DNA of 64,000 nt from Cinnamomum chago (GCA_038049695.1 CP142459.1:65278001-65342000), one strand, 5' to 3'. Counted from the stretch's first letter, positions 1 to 10,616 are shown. The notes: generated from the letters alone by a model not told the origin. Translations and numbers: made by a program.

Positions 1-530
1 TTTATAATACATACGGAGTGCAATGGGTAGGGTTAAGCAGGTAACCCACTCTGATGTCCCCCTTTTGGGACAGGTTTTGTAGTGGTTTTAATGATGTTTA
101 GGCAAAGTTGGATTATGTAGATGACCAACCTGTCTTGGGGTTAGGCGGGGTTGTAAGGTTCAATGTGAAGGGTGGACATTAACCTTCACAGTTGAGTGTA
201 GGGATGACAAGTGGCCAGTTTATGTGGGTAACCTTCCCAGCCCTCCCCAATTGAAGTGAGTTTGATGCTTGTTTAGGTTCGGGGTGGGATCGGATTTTAG
301 TTTAGTTGGGTTTTGTTTGCATTTACTTCTATCCATACAAAATCTGCCCCGTTGCTGTTGCTATTGCTCTTATCAGAAAATGAAAAATGACCTGTAAGTT
401 AAGGCTAAATTCCATGAGTCACCTCTTCCTTTTCTTTTCTTTATCATTCATTGGTAGAAACAAATTTCTTAACGAAAAACATACATCGTGTATTGTGACA
501 AGGATAATCTCTTGTTTTTTTGCTGTACAG
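1..530 (+). other. Upstream intron of QTRT2 and window edge; no exon recognised
   Basis: This stretch precedes the first recognisable QTRT2 exon and should be intron of that gene, because the exon at 531 begins in mid-codon after a good acceptor (tgctgtacag). I see no segment encoding the conserved TGT catalytic residues here. Positions about 1-300 are G/T-rich and resemble degenerate transposon-end sequence seen elsewhere in the window, but I found no terminal repeats or target-site duplication. Confidence 0.5.
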
Positions 531-878
531 GAAAGACACATCACCCATTGTCGATGGCTGTTGCTGCTACACATGCCAGAATCACACACGGGCATACCTC
601 AATCATCTGCTTAATGTTCATGAAATGTTGGCTCATATTCTACTGGAGATGTAATGCTTTTTTCCCATCCCTGAAAATGGTCACGCTTCTCTCTTCTCTT
701 TCCACTTCTATGTCTTACATCATAGTGCCCTGTCTATTTCAGCCACAACACCTACCACTATCTGGGTTTCTTTCGGTCAATTAGGAATGCAATCAAGTCT
801 GGTGACTTCAACCTGTTTCATCAGAGATTTATTGAAGGCAGGCGTGACCAGCTTACTCCTGTTGCATTATGCTCATGA
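531..878 (+). CDS. QTRT2: Queuine tRNA-ribosyltransferase accessory subunit 2, C-terminal exons (partial gene)
   Basis: This is the 3' end of the gene for the non-catalytic subunit of the eukaryotic tRNA-guanine transglycosylase, which with QTRT1 exchanges guanine-34 for queuine in tRNAs with GUN anticodons. There are two exons, 531-650 and 743-878, joined by a GT-AG intron with the codon split AT|C. The spliced frame contains IVDGCCCYTCQNHTRAYLNH, then LLEIHNTYHYLGFFRSIRNA, and ends PVALCS before TGA. The zinc-binding signature C-x-C-x2-C-x25-H is complete; its histidine is the second codon of the last exon. HTRAYLNHLL and the C-terminal FFRSIR match QTRT2 better than QTRT1 as I remember these families. 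AATAAA at 1150-1155 is a possible polyadenylation signal. All 5' exons lie left of the window. I see no frameshift. Confidence 0.9.
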
Positions 879-1239
879 CCATGCATCGGCTCTTCACAGG
901 TTCCATTTCAAACATGCCTTATTACCAAAGTGAAGATGGATATGGTTTCTTTTTTTGCTTTTCTTCTTTGTTACTTGTCTTCTGGGTTTTTGTTTCTCTC
1001 TCTTGAAAAAAACCATTAAATTTGAGTGGCAGGAGATAAACCTATTGGAGTTAAGTCTGACACTTTGCATGGCCTCAGGAGTCAAGACTCAGGTGGACTT
1101 AACATGCGAGTGCTCGCGTCTGATGTGTGGGGCAGTTGACTGGGGCTAAAATAAAATGCAATTCCTCAACTTGAAAAATCTTCACCCGATATGTCAGTAA
1201 AAAAAAAAAAAAAAGGAAGGTATGACATATATTCGGCAA
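879..1239. other. QTRT2 3' flank
   Basis: Probable 3' UTR and intergenic DNA after the QTRT2 stop. It is T-rich, has AATAAA at 1150-1155 and an A-run near 1200-1214. No coding exon recognised. Confidence 0.5.
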
Positions 1240-2590
1240 GCAGTGGAACTCTCAACTATTTCCAAATGCGCATGTAATGTCCTAGATAAAAATTGCTACC
1301 ACCCACGATTTTACATTGGTTGCCTATGTTTTTCTTCTTTTTTGCAAAAAAAAGATCTGTGTCATTGCAAAGAAGCCCATAGTTTTTTAAATGTAGGCTG
1401 ATCTGTATCAGTTTCGCCTGGCTTGTATTGGTTACAGTCTTACAGATATGACATGTTTTAAGAGTGGTAGGCTTTAAAATAACATCAATGACATGACAGT
1501 TTTGGCCACAATGTAACTGCTAGCTATTGCGACCTTTATTTTCTTGGTCATAAAATTCTCAATCTGTCCCCAGGTCTTTATTTGGTTTTTAAGCTTTTAT
1601 TTATATTTAAATCAACCATAAGAAAACATTAATGTGGAAAGCTTACATTAAAAAAAAAATTACATGTGGAAAGTTTACATTAGAAAAAGTTTTTACACCA
1701 CTTTCTTCATTTCACCAACCATTACAACATTACATAACACTTTGTCTTTGTAATGATTGAAACCTCAGTTGAAGGCAATCCATGGCAGAGAAGTATATTC
1801 TATTAATGGCCCATTAAAGAAACCTATAACCTCTTGCCACTCCTAGTCTTTCTTGTCAAGGGCTGTAGCCACATCCTTATATTATCAGAGAAGGCATCGC
1901 AGAGGAGATCTGGTTGCGTTGGCACCGGAGCTGTCGTAGTAGGGATCAGGCACATTGAAAGGAAGCCTCCCCGTCCTATAAGCCTCATCGCATTCATAGT
2001 ATGCACAAAGGGGGCACTAGAGGATTGAAGCCTTGTTAATACCATTGTTGCACCTGAGGCATGCCTTCCAGCTCACTTTCACTCATCTTGCCCAAGGGCC
2101 CCTTCAGGTAATGTTCATGTGGTTGTAGAATTTGAAGAACGCTGGCAGTGTATCTCTGAGATACTTGAAATGGTAGCTCTTGACCACCGAATTTGACGTC
2201 GTCTTCACCAAGTCACGGGCTTTGCTTATGACTTCGATGAATTGAGCTCCATGCCCATACAATGGCATGTGCTGGGCAACTCAAAGGCAACTAAAAAAAG
2301 CTCCAAGAGTGCCATCACCAAGGCCAATGACTTATCCAGCTATCTCCCCTTCTCATGGTCATCATCTGTGCCGGTTCTCTCTGCTTCTTGTCAGGCTTTT
2401 TCTTCTTCTACCTCTCTTTGACAAAGGATGGAGAATGGAAGGGATACCATCCATGTTCATACATAAGAATCGGGTTCTAGTTCCAGTTAGTTACTCCTGT
2501 TGTTTACAATCTGGAGTCGTTCCCTTTTATTTTATCAATAGCTAGTAAGCAAACATGAGGGAGTTGTTACTTCCGGAACAACCAGATACC
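1240..2590. repeat. Tandem duplication, left copy (carries the pseudogene)
   Basis: This block aligns by eye with about 4000-5330. Shared landmarks in the same order include the diverged AT-rich 3' flank, the gene body, and the promoter side with the common words tgttgtttacaatctggag (2496 region and 5243 region) and aatagctagtaag followed by acatgaggg. Divergence is highest outside the gene. It is a local gene duplication, now separated by a MITE (2624-3103) and a degenerate repeat zone. Confidence 0.75.
1885..2356 (-). pseudogene. Decayed paralogue of the small secreted protein gene at 4649-5113
   Basis: The minus strand aligns with the intact copy across its length: the start context (ATG AGA AGG at 2356), the pieces around LPAFFKFYNHM, and the C-terminal portion GINKASIL...CPLCAYYECDEAY. 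It carries several disabling changes. The reading frame is lost soon after the start. A TGA falls in the middle where the intact copy reads through. The tryptophan codon of ILWCPFC is TAG here. The intact copy's stop position is read through to a later TGA at 1885-1887. This is a pseudogene in this assembly, unless the lesions are sequencing errors, which is unlikely given their number. Confidence 0.8.
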
Positions 2591-2623
2591 ATGCGAACAA
2601 ACTAGCCATTAGTTGATTTCTTA

Positions 2624-3103
2624 GGCCCTGCTTGTTTGTATTAAAATATATAGAAATTGAATACATCAGTGGCTAAAATTGAATATCAAAGGTGAATTTT
2701 AAAAAATAATCATCAAATGGCATCTTGTTCTTATTCTATTTCCCTAAAAGAAAATTTATTTAATGTTCATTTTTGGCATTTCATATTTTTTAACCAACGT
2801 GTGGTAGTTTAGTTGGCCAAGGACTCTACGCCTCAAGAAGTGAAGAAGTCTTGTGTTCGACACCTACCTCTATTGGCCACCTCCCATAGTTTTACCCGGT
2901 GCATGTAGATAGAAGGGTTTACATGTGCCCCTAGGGATTTAACCTCGGCTGTTCAGAATCAAGTGTCCCTCGAACTCAGGGCGTAAGGCTCCTGAACTAG
3001 CTGAGCTAGGCGGGAGATATCCTGGGTTATCAAAAAAAAAAGAAATCACCTTTAATCTTCATTTTTAGTCACCCAATGTATTCTAGTGCAATCAACCAGG
3101 CCC
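2624..3103. mobile_element. PIF/Harbinger (Tourist-like) MITE with a nested SINE
   Basis: The ends are inverted repeats: GGCCCTGCTTGTTTGTATTA at the left and, on the other strand, GGGCCTGGTTGATTGCACTA at the right. Subterminal sequence is also inverted (ATACAT...GTGGCTAAAAT against ATACAT...GTGACTAAAAAT). Both ends are flanked by TTA (2621-2623 and 3104-3106), the 3-bp target site typical of PIF/Harbinger elements. There is no transposase. Related end sequences, with TTTGTTTGCATTAG or its complement, recur near 21.4, 26.4, 28.2, 51.5 and 53.6 kb, so this is a dispersed family. Confidence 0.8.
2800..3042 (+). mobile_element. tRNA-derived SINE nested in the MITE
   Basis: An internal pol III promoter is visible: an A-box-like TGGTAGTTTAGTTGG at 2802-2816 and a B box GTTCGACACC at 2855-2864. 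An unrelated body follows, and an A-run ends near 3042. It sits inside the MITE, so it inserted later. Target-site duplications were not found by eye. Confidence 0.6.
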
Positions 3104-3149
3104 TTAAAGGTTCTTGAAAACCATGTTGTACATGTACACAAAATGGAGA

Positions 3150-3680
3150 CATCTGAGGATCCATTTAATGATGATAATCAGGTAAATGTTGGTAACAGCA
3201 ATTCTACATATCTAAACAGAGATTATCACAGGCGCTAGCAAACTTGGACATCAATGAGGGACAATCGATATAAAACCATTTTTTCACCCATTTGATGTTG
3301 ATACTTAAAACAATTCATCTAACTGGAAGTCAATTAGGGAGCAACAGTGTAGCTACATGGGACACATCAAATGTTGATCCTCACAATAAGATTCATTTAA
3401 TGATGATAAGCCCATTTGTAAGGCCACATATTCCAATGGTAGCAATGACTATGGGGACCTACCTAATGTTGGTAATGTAACAATTATGTGACCCCCTCTT
3501 AATATTAATAGTTAATTTAGAACCCATATAATGTCATAATCATGACAGAACTCACCAAATCTTGGTGATCATGATAAGACCCACCTAACATTTGTAATTA
3601 CAGCAGGACCAGTCTAATGCTGAAAGCCATGGTGGGGGCCATACATTGTTGATAAGAGAAATTATAGTGGTACCACTGTC
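3150..3680. repeat. Degenerate minisatellite-like zone
   Basis: The phrase (C)CCA(C/T)(C/T)TAATGTTGGTAAT and close variants (taaatgttggtaac, caaatgttgatcc, ctaatgttggtaatg, ctaacatttgtaat, acattgttgataag) recurs every 40-80 bases between copies of gacccac or aacccat. Units are diverged and irregular. No ORF is supported. Confidence 0.45.
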
Positions 3681-4648
3681 ATGAATGGTTGCCCATGAAC
3701 TCATCTAAAGAGATTGTGCTAAAAACACTGACCTGTGTTTTATATAGTTTATATAAAAAGAGTATATTTTACAACATATCATTGAATAAAGTAATACGAA
3801 GGTTTTTTTAAATTAGATGTAAGTAGAATACATTAAAAACGAAGGTAGTCAAAAACCCATGTTTTAGTCGGATAGATTATTTCCTTGTCCACTAATTAAT
3901 ATTCAAACAGTGATTATATGAGCCTTTGCAACCCCTTAACCAGGGTTCTTTCCATCCACAAGTTTCACTGGAACGACTGTTTTCCCCTCGTTACCAAACT
4001 AATCTCTGTACTATTTCCAAATGTTTCCTCAGTAGGCAATGATACATAATATATCTAGATGAGAATTGGCTCCCACTCGCAAATACAAATTTGCTGTCAG
4101 CAATTTTTATTTTTTTTCAAAATGATCTGTCTGTAGTGTACAAATAGACCCACAGGTATCAAGTCTAAGCTGATGTATATCAGTTGGCCCTAAGCATACT
4201 AGTTATGAAAAAGATGTGTTCATGAGTGATGGGGTTTCAAATAACAACCATTATATGATGGTTTTGTACGTGGAAACCTGCTACCTATTTATACTAAAAA
4301 TTGGTCATTACAACTCTCATATCTGTTTCCAGCTCTTTATTTGGCTCTACGCTTTTATTTATGTATAATCAACCCTAACAAAAAAGAAGAAAAATTAGTG
4401 TGAGATTTACAATAGAAGAAAGTTGTTACAAGTTACTACACTTCAGTCATTTTAATTGTTATGACTATTCCAGCATTACATAGTACATTGCCTCTGGACT
4501 GAAACCTTGTTTCAAGGCAAATCAAGGTGTAGAAGTATATACTATTAATGGCCTTCTGCATGTGTGTGCATGTCCAATGAAAGAAACCTGTAATATCTAC
4601 CATTGCCAGTCTCTCTTGTCAAGGCCATAGCCACATTCAGCTATGGTG

Positions 4649-5113
4649 TCACGGAGATCCGGTTAAGTTGGCACCGGAGCTGTCGAAGAAGGGATCAGGC
4701 GCATCGAAAGGAAGCCTCCCCATCTTATAGGCCAGATCGCATTCGTAGTAGGCACAGAAGGGGCACCAGAGGATTGAAGCCTTGTTAATACCATTGTTGC
4801 GCCTGAGGCACTCCTTCCAGCTCAATTTCACACACCCCACCCAGGGATTCTGGCTCGTGAAGTGCCCCTTCAGGGAAGAAATCATGTAGTCATAGAATTT
4901 GAAGAGTGCCGGCAGTGTTTCTCTGAGACCGACCAGCCACTGCGACGCCATCTTCACCCAGTGTTTGGCTTTGCCCACGACATTGTTGAATTTGGCGCCC
5001 AGATTGGCGTCATTGAAACTTAAGCGCTCACAATAGCATGTAATGGGAAGCTCAAAGGCTACCAACAGCACCAGCAGAGCCACACCCAAGGACTTATCAT
5101 GCCTTCTTCTCAT
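4649..5113 (-). CDS. Small secreted cysteine-containing protein, family not recognised
   Basis: Single-exon ORF of 154 residues. The N terminus MRRRHDKSLGVALLVLLVAF is a good signal peptide: a basic start, a hydrophobic core to about residue 24, and probable cleavage near residues 26-29. The mature part has cysteines at 26, 28, 94, 102, 117, 120 and 125. The last three form a W-C-x2-C-x4-C cluster. The middle (about 35-85) looks helical and aromatic-rich. I do not recognise the family; export to the apoplast or vacuole is an inference from the signal peptide. Its paralogue at 1885-2356 is broken, while this copy has kept an open frame, which suggests selection. A TATA-like motif lies about 83 nt upstream (5196-5210). 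A missed intron cannot be excluded. Confidence 0.6.
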   Translation of the reverse strand: MRRRHDKSLGVALLVLLVAFELPITCYCERLSFNDANLGAKFNNVVGKAKHWVKMASQWLVGLRETLPALFKFYDYMISSLKGHFTSQNPWVGCVKLSWKECLRRNNGINKASILWCPFCAYYECDLAYKMGRLPFDAPDPFFDSSGANLTGSP

Positions 5114-5195
5114 GGTCGTCCCATTGCCATTCCTTTCTCTCCTCTTCTTCTTGACAACCCTTCCCTTATTTCTCTTAATAGATGCAAACCACCCA

Positions 5196-5210
5196 TGTAT
5201 TTACTATACA
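5196..5210 (-). promoter_or_regulatory. Probable TATA box of the secreted-protein gene
   Basis: On the minus strand this reads TGTATAGTAAATACA, a TATA-like motif about 83 nt before the ATG at 5113. That leaves a 5' UTR of about 50 nt. The surrounding sequence is conserved in the duplicate, although the motif is weaker there. Confidence 0.35.
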
Positions 5211-5937
5211 CAAGAACTAGGTTCTGGTTCCAGAGATACACCTGTTGTTTACAATCTGGAGTGGTTTCTGTCTGTTTCTTTTATGAATAGCTAGTAAGTT
5301 GACATGAGGGAGTTATTTCTGGAACATCCAGTTTTCTGTTACACCATCATATGGAAGGGCATGCTTTGTGAATTAGGCATTGCCAAAATAAGCCTCATTT
5401 CCATTGGCTGGTATACCATTTATGACAATCTAACCTATGGTTAACAGGCAATCAAAAACCAAATCATTTTGAATTGTCATTGATTAGATGTTTAGAAATG
5501 ACACTCAGCTTATTTATGAAACAAAAAGGATCATGGGCCCATTGATCCTATTACACATGCCGCCTTGTTTGACTCGGGAAATTCTAGGATCTATGTTCTT
5601 TCTTAGCTCATGATTAAAGTAATTCCAATTGATGCCACCAAATGTTTGATGACCATTGGAGACATCAGTGAGGTCTACCTGCCCTGTAATTAAAACTCTA
5701 GTATCTGAATTAGGCATCTACAAATTATAAACCCAATAAAAATCGTTAGTAGTGGCCGTCCATTGATAGTCATTTATACGTTTGTGTAACACCCAAGATT
5801 TCTTGTTTTTAAATAAATAGCTTTCATTTTGTCACTTTTTCGCGGTTTGATACAACATTTTCATGAGCATAACAATACCATTTTCTTGAGAGGAGGGATC
5901 GAGATCGATTTCCTCTACACAAGAGAGAAGGATTTTG

Positions 5938-6125
5938 TAGCACTGCTTAGTTGGTTGGCAACACTGGATGTCACCTAGTTATCCAGGGATTGATCCCGAA
6001 CATGCTACTCTTCTCACATGTGTGGGCTCTCCTTCCCACTTGTGTGGAATACCTTGGGTTCCCATCCTCTTGGACGTGGTGAAAAATGTGTTTGGACTGA
6101 TCCACTACCGATATCTTCAGATTGT
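5938..6125 (+). mobile_element. tRNA-derived SINE
   Basis: A tRNA-like head contains an A box TAGCACTGCTTAGTTGG (5938-5954) and a B box GGGATTGATCCCG (5986-5998) at the expected spacing, followed by a non-tRNA body. The 3' end is uncertain. It is not a functional tRNA because no cloverleaf closes. Confidence 0.5.
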
Positions 6126-7170
6126 GCTTAAAAAAGGGATCAGCTTGATATTTTTGTGGTTTTTGATCTTCAAATTTAGAATGCCCGATACAATGAGTGA
6201 TGCCACAACATTAGATCCAAACAATTCAAAATAACCCTCTCTCCTACTTCTAAGCATTGGAGCAATTTTCACTCAAATCAGAGTATAGCCCAACAGCCGG
6301 ATTAATCACATGTGAAACACACAATTCACTATTTTTTATTTAATCAGATATTTTATAGGTAACCAAATTAACAGTGAGTTGTACCCCAAATGTATTATTT
6401 TAAACTGTTGGATTCACTAAGGTGGGGCCCTGTTTTTTGGGCTTGCCTTTGATATCCATAGGATCAAAATGCTCCTCTTTTATAGCCCGTTTCAACCATC
6501 TCAACTACAGTGCTTGGACGCTCTCCCCACTGCAAAATTGTCTACTATAATTGAACGCTATGGCTCCACAATATCTCAATCACCCATCTTATATCATGGA
6601 TTAGGGTTTCAAAAACAATAAGCTCCAGCAAATCATCCTAACTCTCGTTTTGAGGGCTTCCAAAGTCGCCCCTACAATGCCATAAACTAGCATTAGAATG
6701 CCAGAGGCTGCTGTAACAGGAACAGGATGGTCACATGAAGATGAAATTCTATTGTTGTGCGCGTGTTGGTGGTGGATGTTTGGCCCTGATGCATTTGAGT
6801 TATTGACTTACATGAACTTTTTTTTCAAATGGACTTTCCCGATCCATCGTAAAATATATTTTTCGAAATGACAAACCATCATAAGATTTTGAGAGTAAAA
6901 ATAAAACTACTAATGTGTATGCAAGCTTCTATTGCTTTCTCAGTGTATTTTAGATTTCCTCATTCCAGTGGTGCAATTTATGTACAGTGGTCCCTGAATA
7001 CTACTGATCTGGACCAAATGGGCGGTTCAAATTAATCAACTAGACAGCACAATCCAAAGGCGACCCCGTAAAAAAAGTGATAATGCCATGAAAGCACTGG
7101 AACATCTCTTTAAGACAAAAATGATGGCAATCTACCAATGAAATATATCAAGAATGGTACCAGAGGTTAG
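6126..7170. other. Intergenic, nothing recognised
   Basis: AT-rich sequence with only short chance ORFs. No exon, RNA gene or element with visible ends was found. Confidence 0.4.
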
Positions 7171-7175
7171 TTTTC

Positions 7176-7181
7176 TTTATT
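7176..7181 (-). terminator. Possible COX17 polyadenylation signal
   Basis: AATAAA on the minus strand, 121 nt beyond the COX17 stop codon. Confidence 0.4.
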
Positions 7182-7301
7182 CAGAGTGCACGAGTAAACA
7201 TTTTCTTCTGGTATGTAGAATCTTCTGTAAAAAAGTTTGCTGTATAATCATCAAATGCAAAAATGTATTATTTTTCCCTGACAAACAAATGATCTTCAGG
7301 T

Positions 7302-7565
7302 TCAAACCTTGAAACCCTCGGACCTAAGGCACTGAAGATGAGCTTCAATCCATTTTGTGCAGGCACCCTCACCATGCTCCACAATGCATTCATCTCTCAG
7401 CCTCTTTGTGTTGGGACAAGCACAGCAGATCTTCTTTTTGGGCTTTGTACTGTTCTCATTAGCTGCTGTGTTCAATCCTTGGTTAACATTCTGTGACTCC
7501 GGCAACACCAAGGACGAGGGAGGATTCTGCGTAATCACCCCAACCTTTGCATCACCCATTGCCAT
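7302..7565 (-). CDS. COX17: Cytochrome c oxidase copper chaperone COX17
   Basis: Intact 87-residue ORF. COX17 carries Cu(I) in the mitochondrial intermembrane space to SCO1 and COX11 for assembly of cytochrome c oxidase. The conserved core KPKKKICCACPNTKRLRDEC includes the copper-binding cysteine pair C47-C48. The twin CX9C motif is C50-x9-C60 and C69-x9-C79, and the protein ends LRSEGFKV. The N-terminal 40 residues are variable and polar, as in plant COX17. ATG codons at residues 1 and 3 both give plausible starts. A splice acceptor (cacttgcag on the minus strand, exon from 7590) lies 25 nt upstream, so the 5' UTR is probably interrupted by an intron. A polyadenylation signal AATAAA lies at 7176-7181 on the minus strand. 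Confidence 0.95.
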   Translation of the reverse strand: MAMGDAKVGVITQNPPSSLVLPESQNVNQGLNTAANENSTKPKKKICCACPNTKRLRDECIVEHGEGACTKWIEAHLQCLRSEGFKV

Positions 7566-7590
7566 GAAGTCGTGGAGGACAATATGTATC

Positions 7591-10039
7591 CTGCAAGTGT
7601 TGAGATGGTAAGCTTTGCTATTAGAAGTCGTATGTGTGAGATAAGTGCCAATGCATTTTAAGCAGAACTTTGGTTGGTGGTATTTCTAACTGAGAATTGG
7701 GTGTGTTGGGAATTTCCGACAGTTTTTCAAACCATGTCCCCTCGCATTCCAAATGCTCTATCTGATTCATAAGATTCTCAGAATTCTGAATACTTGCCCA
7801 CAAGAAAAGCCACGTTGGCCTTTTAAATTCTCAGAATTCTAGCATTCTGACTGCTAGAGTTGGGTTGAGCATTTGGAATTCCACCTTTTTTTTCTGTTGG
7901 TGTTTGGGGGAGGGGGGGGGGGGTGGAATTCTCCAAGACGAAAAACAAAATTCTGAACAAGAAAATGCCAATTTGATGTGGTAACAATTTTGGAGCAAGT
8001 ACCAGACCAATTCCTTGTCAATTTCGAAGTAAGGTATAGCTCACAGTGAAACCACGAAATACAGAAGCTTAAAATGCGGGAAGATTGAAATTCTGCCATA
8101 GGAGATCCTACATGGTTTCCAGCTAAGATGGCAGCTTTGTCTCAATGACTAAGAAATTTAGTCATCTGCACCCTTTCCCCACTAACATATCATTCATCAC
8201 CATCATCAAAGCCTTATCTCATTGATCTAGCGACAGTATGTACTAATACTAATTAAATGAACAAAATGTAGTAAAAACAAGCATGGTTGATATCCTTGTT
8301 TCCGTTTAAAAAAAAAAAAAAAAAAAAAAAAGCCTAAACCGACCAAAACAACTGAAGGAAGAAATCAAGCAACTCAGCATCTTGCCATACTGAACCCCAG
8401 TAGAATTGTACCAACTAAATGGGGATTGTTCTAGGCCCAACTACAACTTATTGAGCCAAGGGACTCCTTTGATACCAGCCAAATTTATCTCATCAAAAAG
8501 TAGATGTTGCCATGTTGCTACTGTTCAATGCGTAAATCCCAACCAGATGACAAACAAGCCATCATCCACATAGACCAGTGTTCCGTGAGAGAGAATGAAT
8601 CAATAAAGGAAATGCGTTGTTCACTAAACTTTCTTAACTACAGTGTTTAAATTAGTTTATAATGTTTCTAAAAGCTTCTACCCCATGAATCAACATGATA
8701 ATGTTCTTTCATGAACACCACCTTCCCATGTGTATGCCGTTATATCAATGGTTGGCAAGGGAACAATTTATTGTCTAGGAATCTCATGGAAGCTGGTACT
8801 TTAATATAAGAATAAACAAAGCTAAAGATCCCAGGTCATGCCCAAGCCCATAACAAGGTGGTTTTACAAGCTCTCCACAACATCTCTTGGAAGCATACAA
8901 ACTTCAACCTATTGTTGGAGGAGAGATGAGGCACTGTCCCCAACAAAAAGACCTAGATTCAAACCTAGTGCTTACCTTGAAAAAAAAGAAAAAGCGTGCC
9001 AATAAGGCAAGTGGTACTATAAGAAAAGAATCAAAACCATATGATGAAAACCTCATTTAGAAAAAAAAAAGGATTAAGAGCAGATTCTTCTCGAGGGGTC
9101 TAGAGATGAATAAACCTGTTTCAGCTAAAGTTGGAGCCTGATGATCTAAGTTCATAGTTCAAACATCCCCTAGGCAAGTGGACTCTTGTAAACCAAGGAT
9201 ATCCAGTAAAATGACTGGAAATCTACCAATTGATACACATATGAATCCCTAATTCCTTGCCAACAACACAGAAAAAACCACAAAATATGAAGCTTGCTCC
9301 CAAGGAATGATTCAGCCTGGGCTGCTGGCAACCTCCAGTAGGTCTACCAAGCTTGTCAGTGGACTACCAAATAGGAGACCGCTGTGGATAGCATACTCAG
9401 GAGAAGATAACCCGAATTGGACCTGAACGCCGACCCAAGAGCAAACCGGTTGACTTTCTTCGACTTAGATCTAGGAATGAATCCTTGGATTGCAATCCAA
9501 TTTAGACCCCAAACCAATGGCATTTTTCTTATCCGGGCTTAGATATGGCTCAATCCAACCCACACACTGAACTAGTTGCCACTGGTTGGGTGGTTGAGGA
9601 GAACTGATAGAAGGCAGGAAATGCATTCACTTCATTTAAAAAACTGGCGAAGATAGTCAGGTATCCTTATCCTATATGAACCCCAGCTGGGGGCAAGGAT
9701 TTTAGTCGGACGCCTGCAAGCCTAGCCCCCTGAATAACAAATTAAACACTATGAACTTTAAGTTTTAACCACCATCCTAACTACTTAACTAAGCCCTTCA
9801 TCCATCACTTGCCTCATAACACCAATTAAGGATGCAGGGGGCTCTCTGTTCCTTCCTCTAACTGTATCTGATTTTGAGGAGCGCCGGGTAGATCGAGATT
9901 CAAGACTAGAAGATATGATACCAAGTTTGATGGGTAGACAGGAAGTCCATCTGCCCATTGTGCCCTAATAAAGTCAGTATACCTATGATCTTGATCGCAG
10001 ACTCTTTTTAAATCCCAAATCATTTGAAGACAAACTCGC
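7591..10039. other. COX17 upstream region or 5' UTR intron
   Basis: If COX17 has a 5' UTR intron, this is it. It contains a G-tract at 7905-7924, an A-run at about 8309-8331 and weak B-box-like words near 8960 and 9150 (possible decayed SINEs). No coding exon recognised. Confidence 0.35.
7905..7924 (+). repeat. G-tract, potential G-quadruplex
   Basis: A nearly uninterrupted run of about 18 guanines broken by one A, on the + strand (C-tract on the strand that would be transcribed if the COX17 5' intron spans it). Confidence 0.7.
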
Positions 10040-10250
10040 GACGCATGAACCCTAATGCCAAAAAAAAAAACCCTAGCTTCTAAAATTCGAACCAACAATT
10101 CTAACAATCCAAATATCCTAAAACCCTAAACTCCATTCATACTCTTTTGGCAGTTCAAACTCAAAATCTCAAACAACCCAGAGCCCAAAAGCCCTAAGAC
10201 TGCCTTAAAAAAGAAGAAGAGAAAAAACCCATAACTTCAACCGCTATTCA
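10040..10250 (-). promoter_or_regulatory. Possible promoter/leader of COX17
   Basis: On the minus strand this block has several telo-box-like AGGGTTT/TAGGGTTT motifs (near 10042, 10075 and 10115-10125) and a TC-rich stretch. These are common at plant transcription starts of translation and organelle genes. The only recognised minus-strand gene downstream is COX17, whose 5' UTR acceptor is at 7590. The link is inferred. Confidence 0.3.
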
Positions 10251-10616
10251 AGAACTAGATCCAAAGCACTAAACATCAAGCAATAGAGATAGAGGTACGT
10301 TCGGTGCAAGTGACATTTTTGCTGAAAAACCAAAACTTTCCACAGAGTAAGTGCTCATCTAATCTAATGTTTGGCACAGAAATCTAAAGCTCCTTGAGCT
10401 TGAAGATTTCCCATCTGATCAAGGATAATCATAGTTTGAAGAACACAAAAGAAGGAGAGATTGATGGGGAGCTGCAGAGAGAAAGACTTGCCTTTTCTTT
10501 GGCCCAAAAGACAAGAGAATGGTCCAATGTGAGCGTGGAACAGGATCTGAAGGAATGCATGTACGTATATACCGTCAGGAGTAACGACCACACTTGGTGG
10601 GCCATGTTGAAAGATT

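Larger units (their letters stand above)
4000..5330. repeat. Tandem duplication, right copy (carries the intact gene)
   Basis: Counterpart of 1240-2590; see that entry for the shared landmarks. It includes the 3' flank, the intact secreted-protein ORF and its promoter side. Confidence 0.75.
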
